7,997 nucleotides of DNA from NCBI GenBank assembly GCA_002719135.1, contig PBGU01000033.1:24819-32815 (forward strand), given 5' to 3'. Each line of letters starts with the position of its first letter. Position 1 is the stretch's first letter. Below the pieces are notes generated by a model. It saw nothing but the letters and a program-made list of their open reading frames with translations. It was not told the origin of the DNA and made no database searches. The translations under genes were made by a program, and so were the position numbers. Shown piece after piece: positions 1 through 6,429 of the stretch. Source of the DNA: Gammaproteobacteria bacterium. Lineage in GTDB: Bacteria > Pseudomonadota > Gammaproteobacteria > Pseudomonadales > Azotimanducaceae.

Positions 1-762
1 GACCATGAGGAATACCTAGGATCTGATCGAGAAAGTATCGGCCGTGAAAAAGCGGGAATATTGCGGCGCGGCATCCCATTGATTTTCGGTGAACCCCAAA
101 TACCCGAATCGATCGAGCAACGTGCGAAAGAGCTTGGAGTACCGACCTATATCTCTGGGCGGGACTTTCGCGCGCATGCAGATTCGAACAGTTGGAGAAT
201 TGAGGTCACCGAGGGCGCCCAACTTAATGCCTATCAGTACTGGCAAAGTCCGTCTATTGCGACCGAAAATGCCGTCGTCGCACTCCAGGCGGCGGTGCTA
301 CTCGGTGTATCTTTAGATTCCAAATTGATTGCGGATGTCTTAGATGTTCGTCTGCCGGGACGTTTCGAAGTGGTACACAAGATGGACCGTACTTGGATTC
401 TCGATGTTGCCCATAATGCTCATGCCGCTCGGTTTTTATTGGAGCAGCTGAAGGAACGTTATCCGGGACGTCGGTTCAGTGGGCTGTTTGGCTGTTACAC
501 CGACAAAGACGCAGCACAGATTTTGAGTGTGTTGGGTGAGATGCTAAATCAAGTGGTGTACGCGGATACTACCGGGACTCGAGGACAGCCCGCGAGCGAA
601 CTCGAACAAAAAGCTGACTTTGGGCCTACGGGGAGTGTTGGAGGGAAAATCGAGTCTAGTGTTGATTACCTCATCAATACGACGCAGAGTGTCGATCTGA
701 TTCTCGTATTCGGATCCTTTGATTTAGTCGAGCGAATGCGCATTTGGTTATTTTCACGATAA
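1..762 (+). CDS. folC: Bifunctional dihydrofolate synthase / folylpolyglutamate synthase, C-terminal part (5' end outside window)
   Basis: FolC is a cytoplasmic Mur-ligase-family enzyme. It joins glutamate to dihydropteroate and then extends the glutamate tail of reduced folates, using ATP. The frame is open from the first base, so 253 residues are visible and roughly the first 165-170 of a typical 420-residue protein are missing. The visible part opens with DHEEYLGSDRESIGREKAGI, which closely matches E. coli FolC as I remember it. The linker LPGRFEV leads into the C-terminal ligase domain, with DVAHNAHAARFL (the family usually has DVAHNP) and TDKD, the equivalent of the DKD motif. The family's terminal CGSF motif appears here as FGSFDLVERM. 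The stop is TAA, and dedD starts 19 nt downstream in the same direction, the classic folC-dedD order. An ATG-like start inside the window is not real, because homology continues upstream to the edge. Identity is secure; only the N-terminal half is unseen. Confidence 0.96.
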   Translation, partial: DHEEYLGSDRESIGREKAGILRRGIPLIFGEPQIPESIEQRAKELGVPTYISGRDFRAHADSNSWRIEVTEGAQLNAYQYWQSPSIATENAVVALQAAVLLGVSLDSKLIADVLDVRLPGRFEVVHKMDRTWILDVAHNAHAARFLLEQLKERYPGRRFSGLFGCYTDKDAAQILSVLGEMLNQVVYADTTGTRGQPASELEQKADFGPTGSVGGKIESSVDYLINTTQSVDLILVFGSFDLVERMRIWLFSR

Positions 763-781
763 CTGACGACCAGCTAATCCT

Positions 782-1342
782 ATGATGGAGTTAACTCGAT
801 ACCGGGTTACAGGCGCCATCTTTCTTGCGTCGATAGCAATTATATTTCTACCGATGCTATTCGATGGAGAGGGACTCGAACCTACGGAGGCGTTTAATTC
901 GGACGCGTTTGACTTACAGCAAGCCGTCGACACGCTGGACTTTTCGGTAGCTGTTTCGGGAGATACTTCCGAGGTTCCAGGGTCAAAAGCCGCGTTAGAC
1001 GCGCGGGAAGCGCTTCGCGAGACTATTGACGAGGAAGGTTATCTACAAGACAACGGTACTCGGATCGGCGAACCGGTTTTGTCTATTGAAGATACCTCTA
1101 CTCTCGTATGGGCGGTACAAGTTGGTAGCTTCGATCAGTTCGATAACGCAACCGCCTTACGCGATCGCTTGCTTCAAGACGGCTATTCGGCGTGGCTTTC
1201 GAACGTACGTAAAGCGGGAGGTAATCGAACTCGAGTTGCCGTCGGGCCCATACTCTTGCGTACCGATGCACTATCTATGGAGGAGGAGCTCGTCGATAGA
1301 TACGATGGTTTGGAAGCATTGATTGTCGGTTTTAGCCAGTGA
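782..1342 (+). CDS. dedD: DedD-like SPOR-domain cell division protein
   Basis: This 186-residue protein looks like a single-pass inner-membrane protein with a periplasmic peptidoglycan-binding domain. DedD proteins gather at the division septum, where the SPOR domain binds denuded glycan strands. A short cytoplasmic N-terminus is followed by a hydrophobic segment at residues 11-27 ending in FLPMLFDG, a very typical DedD signature. An acidic, low-complexity linker covers about 30-105. A SPOR domain at about 108-184 begins WAVQVGSF and contains LRDRLLQDGYSAW and RVAVGP. It is somewhat shorter than E. coli DedD (about 220 residues), mainly in the linker. The start is ATGATG, so the true first residue could be at 782 or 785; no strong Shine-Dalgarno sequence is visible. 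Its 3' end overlaps cvpA by GTGA, so the two are probably translationally coupled. Position between folC and cvpA supports the name. Confidence 0.93.
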   Translation: MMELTRYRVTGAIFLASIAIIFLPMLFDGEGLEPTEAFNSDAFDLQQAVDTLDFSVAVSGDTSEVPGSKAALDAREALRETIDEEGYLQDNGTRIGEPVLSIEDTSTLVWAVQVGSFDQFDNATALRDRLLQDGYSAWLSNVRKAGGNRTRVAVGPILLRTDALSMEEELVDRYDGLEALIVGFSQ

Positions 1343-1851
1343 CCGGTTGGCATTATGCGGATATCGCCATTTCAGTTGTAATACTGATCTCGGCGGCAAT
1401 CGGAATGGCACGTGGGCTTGTTCGAGAAACAGTTTCTCTCGCAATTTGGTTGGCAGCATTCCTTAGTGCAGCGATGTTTGCCGAATCGACTATGAACTTC
1501 ATTCAGTTCGGTTGGATGGAAGGATTGTCTGAGCCGGCACAGCAAGCGTTCCGGTACTCCGGTGCCTTTGCGGCAATATTTATCGGAATTCTCATCATTG
1601 GAGCCATCGTTCAATGGATGCTAGGTAAGCTCGTACAAGGAACAGGGTTGACAGGAACCGACCGAACGCTTGGATTTTTCTTTGGTGGAGCGCGAGGAGC
1701 TATACTAGTGATCGTTGCACTTGTGGCGGTCGAGTCTTCACAGTCGGAAACTGGTTGGTGGCAGGAATCGATGCTTCGACCTTATTTGATGGCGTTTGAG
1801 GTGGATGTTGTGAGGTTCTTTGGATTCATAAAGGAAGCTCTGCGAGGTTAA
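1339..1851 (+). CDS. cvpA: CvpA family inner-membrane protein
   Basis: CvpA is a small polytopic membrane protein linked in E. coli to colicin V export and envelope stress tolerance; its molecular activity is not established. The 170 residues contain four likely membrane segments at about 6-24, 31-48, 74-95 and 112-131. Family motifs are present: GMARGLVRE in the first loop, and TGLTGTDRTLGFFFGGARG before the last helix. The start is GTG at 1339. An in-frame TAG at 1333-1335 excludes any earlier start, and this GTG overlaps the dedD TGA by 4 bp (GTGA). purF begins 7 nt after the TAA stop, as in the E. coli cvpA-purF operon, so expression probably follows purine demand. Whether a PurR-type operator controls it cannot be judged, because the operon promoter lies upstream of the window. 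Confidence 0.94.
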   Translation: MTGWHYADIAISVVILISAAIGMARGLVRETVSLAIWLAAFLSAAMFAESTMNFIQFGWMEGLSEPAQQAFRYSGAFAAIFIGILIIGAIVQWMLGKLVQGTGLTGTDRTLGFFFGGARGAILVIVALVAVESSQSETGWWQESMLRPYLMAFEVDVVRFFGFIKEALRG

Positions 1852-1858
1852 ACATAGT

Positions 1859-3385
1859 ATGTGCGGCGTCGTTGGAATCGTAGGAAAGGGCCCTGTTAAT
1901 CAGGACCTATATGACGCACTGACGGTTTTGCAACATCGGGGACAGGATGCTGCCGGGATAGTCACGGTTGACGGCGATCGGCTTCACCTCCGAAAAGACA
2001 CGGGTCTAGTTAGTCAAGTCTTTCAGCAACGTCATATGCATCGGCTCGCAGGCAACATGGGCATCGGCCACGTGCGCTACCCCACGGCAGGAACCAGCAG
2101 CTCGGCCGAAGCTCAGCCAATGTACGTAAATTCTCCTTACGGAATAAGCTTGGCGCACAACGGAAATTTAACGAACGCCGAGGAACTGGTCGCCGATGTA
2201 TATCGCGCCGATCTGCGCCACGTCAATACTGAATCCGATTCCGAAATTCTACTCAATGTGTTTGCCCACGAGCTTGACAAGCTCGGCGAGTTCGTTCCCG
2301 GTCCGGAACACATTTTTGAAGCGGTTGCAGGCGTTCATGCACGTTGCCTCGGAGCCTATGCTGCCGTTGCACTGATCATGGGAGGGGGCATCGTCGGTTT
2401 TCGGGATCCGCATGGAATAAGACCGTTGGTATACGGCTGTCGCGACGTGCAGGGCGGCGAGGAATATATGATCGCTAGCGAAAGTGCAGCATTAGCCGTG
2501 CTTGGTTTCGAGATCATGGGCGATGTGGCACCTGGCGAAGCAGTCTACATAGACGTCGAGGGCCGTTTCCACGTGCAGCAATGTGCTGTTGACCCAAGCC
2601 TCACCCCCTGTATTTTTGAGCACGTTTATTTGGCTCGTCCCGATTCGATTATGGATGACATCTCTGTGCATAAAGCACGACTTAGGATGGGCGAAAAACT
2701 TGCCGATCGGATTTTGGAACAATGCTCGGGTCGGGATCACGAGATCGACGTGGTGATGCCAATACCTGAAACCAGTCGGACGGCTGCGCAACCTCTCGCG
2801 CATCGGCTGGACGTCAAGCTTCGGGAAGGGTTCGTCAAGAATCGATACGTTGGGCGTACGTTTATTATGCCGGGTCAAAATCAGCGGAAAAAATCTGTGC
2901 GGCAAAAGCTCAATGCCATCGATCTAGAGTTCAACGGAAAGAACGTGCTGTTGGTGGAAGACTCTATTGTTCGGGGTACGACCACCCAGGAAATTGTGCA
3001 ACAAGCACGGGATGCAGGCGCTAGAAAGGTGTTTGTTGCTGTGGCCGCCCCAGCGGTTCGGTATCCAAACGTGTATGGCATCGATATGCCGACGTCTGCC
3101 GAGTTCGTTGCATACAACCGTACCGACGAAGAGGTAGGCGCGTATCTCGGTGCTGACTGGCTGATCTATCAGGATTTAGATGACCTCGTTGAATCGGCCC
3201 GAGAAGGAAATCGCGTGATCGAAAGCTTCGATTGCTCCGTCTTTGACGGCAACTACGTTACGGGCGATATCGATGATGCATATCTGGAAAGATTGTCTAT
3301 TGACCGAAATGACGAAACGAAGCAACGCAGAGACGCGGAATTAACCGAAGGGCCAACCGTGATTGAACTTCATAATCATGCTTGA
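1859..3385 (+). CDS. purF: Amidophosphoribosyltransferase (glutamine PRPP amidotransferase)
   Basis: PurF catalyses the first committed step of de novo purine synthesis: PRPP plus glutamine gives 5-phosphoribosylamine, glutamate and pyrophosphate. The protein is 508 residues, close to the E. coli length of 505. It starts MCGVVGIVG, so removal of Met exposes the catalytic N-terminal cysteine of the class II glutamine amidotransferase domain (about 2-235). That domain also shows GHVRYPTAG at 70-78, AHNGNL at 99-104 and FRDPHGIRPL at 181-190. The phosphoribosyltransferase domain (about 255-460) carries PIPETSR at 301-307 and the PRPP-binding motif VLLVEDSIVRGTT at 363-375. There is no long N-terminal propeptide as in Bacillus, so this is the enterobacterial-type form. 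GAGGT at 1844-1848, inside the end of cvpA, is a plausible ribosome binding site 10 nt before the ATG. All catalytic landmarks I can check are intact. In E. coli ubiX follows; here it does not. Confidence 0.98.
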   Translation: MCGVVGIVGKGPVNQDLYDALTVLQHRGQDAAGIVTVDGDRLHLRKDTGLVSQVFQQRHMHRLAGNMGIGHVRYPTAGTSSSAEAQPMYVNSPYGISLAHNGNLTNAEELVADVYRADLRHVNTESDSEILLNVFAHELDKLGEFVPGPEHIFEAVAGVHARCLGAYAAVALIMGGGIVGFRDPHGIRPLVYGCRDVQGGEEYMIASESAALAVLGFEIMGDVAPGEAVYIDVEGRFHVQQCAVDPSLTPCIFEHVYLARPDSIMDDISVHKARLRMGEKLADRILEQCSGRDHEIDVVMPIPETSRTAAQPLAHRLDVKLREGFVKNRYVGRTFIMPGQNQRKKSVRQKLNAIDLEFNGKNVLLVEDSIVRGTTTQEIVQQARDAGARKVFVAVAAPAVRYPNVYGIDMPTSAEFVAYNRTDEEVGAYLGADWLIYQDLDDLVESAREGNRVIESFDCSVFDGNYVTGDIDDAYLERLSIDRNDETKQRRDAELTEGPTVIELHNHA

Positions 3386-3485
3386 TGATTGAGTGACGCT
3401 AAATTTGGCGCGAGTTTCGATAAGGACTGAGCGCAACGAGCGCGTTCGATGCGATGATGTGTGCGGGTTGCTGGCGGCTTGAACG

Positions 3486-3917
3486 TTGATTAACCGAAGG
3501 ACACCCTGTGTCGGAGTGTGTTCTACAACGTATGGTGATTTGGTTTGTAGGGGATGTAAGCGTTTTTCTCACGAGATCGTCGGTTGGAACGATTACGACC
3601 CGGATCAACAAGAGCGAGTACGGTCACGCCTGGTCAAACTGCATCACGAAAGTGTCCGCGCTTGCGTGGGCGTTTACGATCAGATTCGATGGCAGCTAAC
3701 AATAGAGTCAATGATTGATGCGGAGCCTACCGAATTTGCGCCGCTCGTTTTGGCTGTGTTGAAAAATGTTGTACGAAAACCCACAGAAGCTGGGCTCGAA
3801 CCTCTGGGCTTGCCGCGGGACGTGTCATCGGGCGATGTACTAAGATCGATCGATCGCGAGTTTTATATCCGCTCGACCGCCTATTACGAGCGCAGCTTTA
3901 AGACTCTCGCGCTATGA
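3486..3917 (+). CDS. DUF1289 domain protein, four-cysteine N-terminus, unknown function
   Basis: This 143-residue protein has an N-terminal DUF1289 domain (about 5-50) with the four-cysteine pattern C8-x3-C12-x8-C21-x2-C24 followed by KRFSHEIVGWN. That pattern suggests a bound zinc or iron-sulfur cluster, but neither is proven for the family. The C-terminal part (about 60-143) looks helical and includes IDREFYIRSTAYYERSF. From memory, longer DUF1289 proteins of Pseudomonas end in a similar IDREF...HYER stretch, so this looks like a full-length member of that longer type. The start is a TTG at 3486: an in-frame TGA at 3480-3482 excludes earlier starts, and the cysteine motif begins only seven codons in. 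No good Shine-Dalgarno sequence is visible. Its stop overlaps the miaE start as ATGA, so the two genes are probably coupled. No function should be assigned beyond the association with MiaE. Confidence 0.85.
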   Translation: MINRRTPCVGVCSTTYGDLVCRGCKRFSHEIVGWNDYDPDQQERVRSRLVKLHHESVRACVGVYDQIRWQLTIESMIDAEPTEFAPLVLAVLKNVVRKPTEAGLEPLGLPRDVSSGDVLRSIDREFYIRSTAYYERSFKTLAL

Positions 3918-4543
3918 TTCCATTGGTAATAGCGCAATATTTGCGTGTCCCAACGCCCGAGGCATGGATCAAGAGCGCTATATCAAACGCCGACCTACTT
4001 TTGATCGATCACGCCAATTGCGAAAAGAAAGCGGCGAGTACTGCCTTGTCTCTTCTCTATCGCTATGTGGAAAAACCTCGCCTTTTGCAACGATTATCCA
4101 GACTAGCTCGAGAAGAGTTGCGGCACTTTGAGCAAGTTGCACGGGTCATCGAGGAACGAGGCGTTGCCTATCGGCACGTTTCGGCGAGCCGCTATGCTGG
4201 GGCACTGAATAAGATAGTCCGGTCCCACGAACCGCAACGGTTGGTAGATACGCTGTTGGTTGCTAGTGTCATTGAGGCTCGCAGTTGCGAGCGTTTCGCG
4301 TTGCTCGCCGACGTTGTTGATGAGCATCTCGCGGGTTTATATCGAAGTCTTTTGGATTCGGAAAAACGACATTTTGACGCATACCGACAGCTGGCTCTGG
4401 AATATGGAGACGAGAAGGACGTGCAGGCGCGTCTCGACGTGATTCTAGAGGAGGAAAATGACTTTATCACCACTGCGGACCAAGAGTTTCGTTTTCACAG
4501 TGGCCCCACCGTCGATCTAGATACCGGTTCAAAAATCGCCTAG
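3914..4543 (+). CDS. miaE: tRNA-(ms2io6A)-hydroxylase MiaE
   Basis: MiaE hydroxylates the isopentenyl group of ms2i6A at position 37 of tRNAs that read UNN codons. It uses oxygen at a non-haem diiron centre; this is established for the Salmonella enzyme. The 209-residue protein has a ferritin-like four-helix pattern. Candidate iron ligands visible in order are E37 (in DHANCEKKA), E68 and H71 (in AREELRHFEQV), E121 (in VIEARSCERF), and E150 and H153 (in DSEKRHFDAY). This is the two-fold E...ExxH arrangement expected of the family, and DHANCEKKAAS and LSRLAREELRHFEQV are very characteristic. The ATG overlaps the stop of the DUF1289 gene by 4 bp, so translation is probably coupled. The TAG stop lies in a CTAG shared with the lpxH stop on the other strand. 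MiaE acts after MiaA and MiaB, neither of which is in this window. Confidence 0.96.
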   Translation: MIPLVIAQYLRVPTPEAWIKSAISNADLLLIDHANCEKKAASTALSLLYRYVEKPRLLQRLSRLAREELRHFEQVARVIEERGVAYRHVSASRYAGALNKIVRSHEPQRLVDTLLVASVIEARSCERFALLADVVDEHLAGLYRSLLDSEKRHFDAYRQLALEYGDEKDVQARLDVILEEENDFITTADQEFRFHSGPTVDLDTGSKIA

Positions 4544-5250
4544 ATAGAAAAACACTCTAAACTGATGCCGCTTTCTTCGATACGGGCGAGCCAGCCGCAA
4601 CGGTTCCAATCTCCAAGTACATACCTAGTCTTCACGTTATCCAATCGATGGATCCCAGGGCGGTGTGTGTGTCCGTGTACAAGTACATCGCAAGCGCTTT
4701 CTTGCATTACGGATAATACAACCTCGTCTGTTACGTCCATGATGTTCTGAGATTTATTCGCATTTGTTTGGCGACTTTGTTCACGCATTTCGTTGGCTAA
4801 GTGGATACGTTCTTGCAACGTGCGACTAAGAATGTCTCGCTGCCAATCTGCTGAGCGGAAAAGCTTTCGCATCTGCTGATACGGCTCGTCTTTTGTACAG
4901 AAAGCGTCTCCGTGCGATAACAAAACTCGCCGCCCTTCAACTTCAACCGTTACCGGATCGTCAATAAGACAAGCGCCCGTGTCGTTTGCGAACTTCTTTC
5001 CAATGAGGAAATCACGGTTACCGTGCATTAGGTATAGGGCCGTGTGCTGCATACACCCTGCAAGAATGGTACGAAGGTCGTCCGCAAATTGGCTGTCGTC
5101 GTCGTCACCAACCCACGCCTCCACCAGATCACCAAGGACGTAGATGGCTTCAACTTTTTCCGATTCAAGAACCAATAAATTATTGAGCGCGTCGAGCCTT
5201 TTCGGAACCGTCGCATCAAGGTGCAAGTCCGATATGCATATGGCGCTCAT
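4540..5250 (-). CDS. lpxH: UDP-2,3-diacylglucosamine diphosphatase LpxH
   Basis: LpxH hydrolyses UDP-2,3-diacylglucosamine to lipid X and UMP, the fourth step of lipid A synthesis, as a peripheral enzyme on the cytoplasmic face of the inner membrane. The 236 residues carry the full calcineurin-like metallophosphatase signature: D8 and H10 in SDLHLD, D41 in LGDLVEAW, N78 in HGNRDF, H113 in LSHGDAFCTKD, and H194 and H196 in GHTHRPG. The helical lid region FRSADWQRDILSRTLQERI is also typical of LpxH. Its presence shows a Gram-negative outer membrane with lipid A. The ATG overlaps the folD stop by 4 bp, and a good Shine-Dalgarno sequence sits inside the end of folD, so it is the second gene of a folD-lpxH operon. 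The gene ends convergently on miaE. Confidence 0.97.
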   Translation of the reverse strand: MSAICISDLHLDATVPKRLDALNNLLVLESEKVEAIYVLGDLVEAWVGDDDDSQFADDLRTILAGCMQHTALYLMHGNRDFLIGKKFANDTGACLIDDPVTVEVEGRRVLLSHGDAFCTKDEPYQQMRKLFRSADWQRDILSRTLQERIHLANEMREQSRQTNANKSQNIMDVTDEVVLSVMQESACDVLVHGHTHRPGIHRLDNVKTRYVLGDWNRCGWLARIEESGISLECFSI

Positions 5251-6101
5251 GGCGCAACCTTCTCCGCCGCTTCCATTACGTTCTCGAGTATAGATACCCG
5301 TGTCATTGGTCCGACGCCGCCCGGAACCGGGGTTAACCAGCCGGCCACCTTAATTACGCTGTCGTAATCAACATCTCCACGAAGCGACCCATCTAGCTGA
5401 CGTTCGATGCCAACATCAATAACTATGGCACCTGGTTTTATCCAATCACCTTTGATCAGACCGGCGACGCCGGTTGCACTAATCACGATGTCGGCGGAGA
5501 CGACGTGGGACCTGGTGTCTCGCGAAAATCGGTGACAGCTTGTTACTGTACAACCCGCTCGTAATAGTTCGAGGCAGGTTGGGCGACCAACATGATTTGA
5601 TGCACCCACGACGGTAGCGTCAAGACCACGGATCGGGATGTCGGTTTGGTCCAAGAGCGACATGATGCCTTTCGACGTGCACGAGCGTATGGCAGGCTCG
5701 CGCAAGGCCAGCAGGCCGAGATTGTATGGGTGAATTCCGTCGACGTCCTTTTCCGGATTTATGGTTTTGATGACCGTTAACGCGTCAATTTGAGCAGGCA
5801 GCGGCAACTGGACCAAGATGCCGTCAATATTTTCGTTCCGGTTAAAGCCCTGGACACAGGAGATGACCTCATTTTCGGATGCGGACTCGTCGAAAAGACA
5901 TATTTCGGTATGGAAGCCAACCACCTCACAATCCTTTTTCTTGAGCCGCACGTAAACGTGCGACGAAGGGTCGTCGCCTACCAAAATGATGGCTAATCCG
6001 GGGGGGCGATGCCCGTCGTGGACGCGTTTGATAGTGCGTCTTGCAATCACATCCTTTATGGATCTAGCAATCACTTCACCATCGAGAATTCGTGCTGACA
6101 T
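5247..6101 (-). CDS. folD: Bifunctional methylenetetrahydrofolate dehydrogenase / cyclohydrolase FolD
   Basis: FolD interconverts 5,10-methylene-, 5,10-methenyl- and 10-formyl-tetrahydrofolate using NADP, supplying formyl groups for purines and initiator tRNA. The protein has 284 residues, the usual length. Catalytic residues are present: Y50 and K54 (in SSHVYVRLKKKDC), Q98 (in ILVQLPLP) and D121 (in KDVDGIHPYN). The Rossmann motif VVGASNHVGRP is at 164-174, and the terminal signature TPVPGGVGPMT is intact at 257-267. GASN and HRF in the nucleotide domain match E. coli FolD as I remember it. Two usually conserved spots differ: the PCTP motif reads SCTS at 140-143, and AVGKPG reads ATGVAG at about 209-214. 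The ATG lies 148 nt from the divergent tRNA-Pro gene. The stop overlaps lpxH as ATGA. Some SD-like purines (GAGAGA) lie upstream, but the signal is weak. Confidence 0.96.
   Translation of the reverse strand: MSARILDGEVIARSIKDVIARRTIKRVHDGHRPPGLAIILVGDDPSSHVYVRLKKKDCEVVGFHTEICLFDESASENEVISCVQGFNRNENIDGILVQLPLPAQIDALTVIKTINPEKDVDGIHPYNLGLLALREPAIRSCTSKGIMSLLDQTDIPIRGLDATVVGASNHVGRPTCLELLRAGCTVTSCHRFSRDTRSHVVSADIVISATGVAGLIKGDWIKPGAIVIDVGIERQLDGSLRGDVDYDSVIKVAGWLTPVPGGVGPMTRVSILENVMEAAEKVAP
5258..5265 (-). promoter_or_regulatory. Ribosome binding site of lpxH inside the folD 3' end
   Basis: Read on the minus strand this is GGAGAAGG, ending 7 nt before the lpxH ATG. It is the clearest Shine-Dalgarno sequence among the overlapping gene pairs here and supports the ATG at 5250 as the lpxH start. 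It lies within the last codons of folD, so ribosomes finishing folD could re-initiate on lpxH. Confidence 0.75.
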
Positions 6102-6143
6102 CAGGGTCTCTCGAAAAAACTGAGGTCGTGGACTTCGAAACGG

Positions 6144-6172
6144 ACTTTATGTGAACTATGGTTGTCCGTAAA
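6144..6172 (-). promoter_or_regulatory. Candidate sigma70 promoter for folD-lpxH
   Basis: On the minus strand, TTTACG (6172-6167) and TAAAGT (6149-6144) are separated by exactly 17 nt, each matching the sigma70 consensus at four of six positions. Initiation would fall near 6137, leaving about 35 nt of leader before the folD ATG. It is the best-spaced pair I found in the short region upstream of folD, but this is pattern matching only. Confidence 0.4.
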
Positions 6173-6187
6173 CACGCGAAACCTATG

Positions 6188-6216
6188 TTGACCAATCCTT
6201 CGCGGCTCAGTAAGGT
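6188..6216 (+). promoter_or_regulatory. Candidate stable-RNA promoter for the tRNA-tig operon
   Basis: TTGACC (6188-6193) and TAAGGT (6211-6216) are 17 nt apart. They are followed by the very GC-rich stretch CCCGCGCC, which resembles the discriminator of stringently controlled rRNA and tRNA promoters. Initiation would fall near 6223, about 27 nt before tRNA-Pro. The -10 match is modest. A second -10-like TATGAT at 6231-6236 is closer to consensus but has no -35 at proper spacing. Confidence 0.45.
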
Positions 6217-6249
6217 CCCGCGCCGAGATGTATGATAGACGCGGTCCAG

Positions 6250-6326
6250 CGGGGTATAGCGCAGTCTGGTAGCGCGCCTGCTTTGGGAGCAGGATGTCGG
6301 GAGTTCAAATCTCTCTACCCCGACCA
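6250..6326 (+). tRNA. tRNA-Pro (anticodon TGG)
   Basis: This is a 77-nt cloverleaf with a 7-bp acceptor stem (CGGGGTA with TACCCCG), discriminator A and encoded CCA. The anticodon stem CCTGC/GCAGG encloses loop TTTGGGA, giving anticodon TGG, which reads CCA and other proline codons by wobble. The T arm GGGAG-TTCAAAT-CTCTC contains one G-T pair. The C1-G72 start is typical of bacterial tRNA-Pro and closely resembles E. coli proM. It is the first gene of the tRNA cluster, 26 nt before tRNA-Arg. Confidence 0.98.
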
Positions 6327-6352
6327 AACGTTGTTAGTGTTCCGTCCTTTTT

Positions 6353-6429
6353 GCGCCTGTAGCTCAACGGGATAGAGTATCGGCCTTCTAAGCCGAGGGT
6401 TGAAGGTTCGAGTCCTTCCAGGCGCGCCA
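6353..6429 (+). tRNA. tRNA-Arg (anticodon TCT)
   Basis: This is a 77-nt cloverleaf with acceptor stem GCGCCTG/CAGGCGC, discriminator G and encoded CCA. Anticodon stem TCGGC/GCCGA encloses loop CTTCTAA, giving anticodon TCT for AGA (and AGG) codons, the rare arginine codons of most Gammaproteobacteria. The T loop GTTCGAGTC is canonical. No terminator is visible after it, so the precursor probably continues to tRNA-His. Confidence 0.98.

Noticed and set aside
1164..1171. GCGATCGC palindrome like the cyanobacterial HIP1 repeat
   Set aside because: I noticed only this copy, inside dedD, and all gene content is gammaproteobacterial, so it is a chance match.
2492..2905. Minus-strand ORF of 137 codons opposite purF
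   Set aside because: It is a shadow of the purF coding frame, with no family resemblance and no independent start signals.
3429..3452. Possible terminator after purF from short GC-rich inverted repeats
   Set aside because: Stems are only about 4 bp and no T-run follows, so it does not meet the pattern of a rho-independent terminator.
5960..5977. 7-bp inverted repeat GCGACGA/TCGTCGC with a 4-nt loop inside folD
   Set aside because: It encodes conserved FolD residues around GDDPSS and has no T-tract; coding constraint and chance explain it, and no regulatory role is supported.
6076..6327. Minus-strand ORF of 83 codons beginning MVGVERFELPTSCSQSRR
   Set aside because: It is the antisense translation of tRNA-Pro plus its upstream region, a well-known kind of false protein from tRNA genes.
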